DNA from: Methanobacteriota archaeon
GTDB taxonomy: Archaea > Halobacteriota > Methanosarcinia > Methanosarcinales > Methanoperedenaceae
DNA length: 12,963 nt
Assembly (NCBI GenBank): GCA_018900975.1
Contig: JAHIFK010000022.1
Location: forward strand, 1-12,963
Direction of reading: 5' to 3'
Shown in pieces: positions 12,276-12,963 of this stretch (position 1 is its first letter; every line of letters starts with the position of its first letter). Under the pieces are notes generated by a model, which had not been told where the DNA came from, ran no database searches, and saw only the letters and a program-made list of their open reading frames with translations. The position numbers were made by a program, and so were the translations under genes.

Positions 12276-12674
12276 ATGAAAATCGTTAATTCATCAGGAA
12301 AAAGAAAGACCGCGATCGCCCGCGCAACCATCAGTGAAGGCAAAGGGCGCATAAGGGTCAATAAGAAACCAATTGAGATAGTAGAGCCTGAATTTGTGCG
12401 GCTCAAGATGACAGAACCCCTTGAATTTGCAGCCAGTTTCATTTCAAATGTGGACATTGACGTCAACGTTCGTGGTGGCGGCATCTTCGGTCAGGCAGGT
12501 GCGGTACGTACCGCTATCGCAAGAGGTCTTGTAGAATGGACGAACGACACAGCGCTCAGAGACGCAATGGCACAGTATGACAGAAGTCTGCTCGTCAATG
12601 ACACACGCTATAAACTCCCCAAGAAATTCGGAGGAACTGGCGCCAGGAAGAGAAGACAGAAATCATACAGGTGA
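12276..12674 (+). CDS. rps9: 30S ribosomal protein S9 (uS9)
   Basis: A 132-residue small-subunit protein whose basic tail reaches the P-site tRNA. Features are the start MKIVNSSGKRKTAIARATI, the central RGGGIFGQAGAVRTAIARGLV (66-86) and the conserved C-terminus GARKRRQKSYR ending in Lys-Ser-Tyr-Arg. The frame also has a GTG at 12267 directly after the L13 stop, but AGGTG at 12265-12269 acts as the ribosome-binding site for the ATG at 12276, and archaeal S9 starts at this point. Confidence 0.97.
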   Translation: MKIVNSSGKRKTAIARATISEGKGRIRVNKKPIEIVEPEFVRLKMTEPLEFAASFISNVDIDVNVRGGGIFGQAGAVRTAIARGLVEWTNDTALRDAMAQYDRSLLVNDTRYKLPKKFGGTGARKRRQKSYR

Positions 12675-12677
12675 AAC

Positions 12678-12863
12678 ATGATTCCGGTACGATGCTTTAC
12701 ATGCGGGAAAGCTGTCTCAAGCGTTTGGAATGAATTTAAAAAGCGTAGTCAGTCAGAAGACCCGGGCAAAGTACTCACGGATCTCGGAATCGACCGATAC
12801 TGCTGCAGGCGGATGCTGTTGGCTCATGTCGAGCTGGTGGACCTGCTTGCACCGTACCAGTGA
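12678..12863 (+). CDS. rpoN: DNA-directed RNA polymerase subunit N (Rpb10 homologue)
   Basis: A 61-residue zinc-bundle subunit of archaeal RNA polymerase, which helps join the D/L platform to the large subunits. The start MIPVRCFTCGK and the zinc ligands Cys6, Cys9, Cys42 and Cys43 (CxxC and YCCRRM) are characteristic, as is the ending DLLAPYQ. Three bases separate its ATG from the S9 stop, and the ribosome-binding site GGTGA overlaps that stop. The tRNA-Pro begins 3 nt after the rpoN stop. Confidence 0.97.
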   Translation: MIPVRCFTCGKAVSSVWNEFKKRSQSEDPGKVLTDLGIDRYCCRRMLLAHVELVDLLAPYQ

Positions 12864-12866
12864 TGA

Positions 12867-12941
12867 GGGGTTGTAGGGTAGCCTGGTCCATCCTATAGCG
12901 TTCGGGACGCTGTGACCTGAGTTCAAATCTCAGCAACCCCA
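12867..12941 (+). tRNA. tRNA-Pro (anticodon CGG)
   Basis: A 75-nt cloverleaf. The acceptor GGGGTTG pairs with CAACCCC, with discriminator A at 12941. The D arm contains GGGTAGCCTGGTCCATCC, a form familiar from archaeal tRNA-Pro. The anticodon stem TAGCG/CGCTG encloses the loop TTCGGGA with anticodon CGG at 12903-12905. The T arm is CTGAG-TTCAAAT-CTCAG. CCA is not encoded and must be added enzymatically. No intron is visible. It probably belongs to the ribosomal operon transcript or a common precursor, since only 3 nt separate it from rpoN. Confidence 0.95.
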
Positions 12942-12953
12942 TTTACTGGGGCA

Positions 12954-12963
12954 ATGGAAACGA
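12954..12963 (+). CDS. Possible start of a downstream gene, cut by window edge
   Basis: An ATG at 12954, preceded by CTGGGG at 12947-12951, begins Met-Glu-Thr before the window ends. In related archaea rpoK commonly follows rpoN, so this could be its first codons. Three codons cannot identify it. Confidence 0.2.

Noticed and set aside
1..12963. CRISPR array or cas genes
   Set aside because: No regularly spaced direct repeats of suitable length and no cas-like protein were seen.

Overview
The window looks like a piece of a euryarchaeal chromosome, most likely from the Methanosarcinales/Methanomicrobia side; a Methanoperedens-like source is possible but is only my impression. The evidence is archaeal-type ribosomal proteins (eL18/L18e, uL13, uS9) with RNA polymerase subunit RpoN, the archaeal families DUF357 and UPF0212 (DUF555), an archaeal-type diphthine--ammonia ligase, an FtsZ-family GTPase, and TATA-box promoters at about -27. 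Many first-in-operon genes have their TATA centre about 27 nt from the start codon, so they are probably leaderless. Operon-internal genes carry GGTGA or GGAGG ribosome-binding sites.

Layout. The left edge (1-111, minus) holds an open frame cut by the window that may be the N-terminus of a transposase-like protein. Then come a SAM-dependent methyltransferase (244-1008, +) and a multi-spanning UPF0104/AglD-type flippase-like membrane protein (1092-2036, +). That gene ends tail-to-tail with purC (2031-2747, -). A signal-peptide, membrane-anchored protein with an acidic linker and cytoplasmic coiled coil follows (2905-4047, +). pdxT (4083-4679, -) and an FtsZ-family gene (4793-5761, +) diverge from a compact two-promoter region. 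A 210-nt gap after the FtsZ gene holds a nested hairpin that may be a small RNA. Next is the tight cluster DUF357, UPF0212, dph6 (5972-7326, +), then an unrecognised 161-aa gene with its own promoter (7380-7865, +).

A minus-strand two-gene operon follows: a radical SAM enzyme (8661-9602) overlapping by 4 nt an M23/LytM-like barrel protein (7846-8664). The segment 9659-11281 looks accessory. It contains a small secreted protein (minus) with a clear hairpin/T-tract terminator, a 196-nt divergent control region rich in palindromes, and a ribbon-helix-helix protein (10461-11150, +). An open frame just past the stop of the last gene may be its frameshifted C-terminus.

The right end is the conserved transcription/translation operon: a structured leader, rpl18e, rpl13, rps9, rpoN, then a tRNA-Pro(CGG) starting 3 nt after the rpoN stop. 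The best candidates for something new are the radical SAM plus barrel-domain pair, the tail-less cysteine-rich FtsZ paralogue, the nested hairpin after it, and the regulator/secreted-protein locus with its operator-like repeats.
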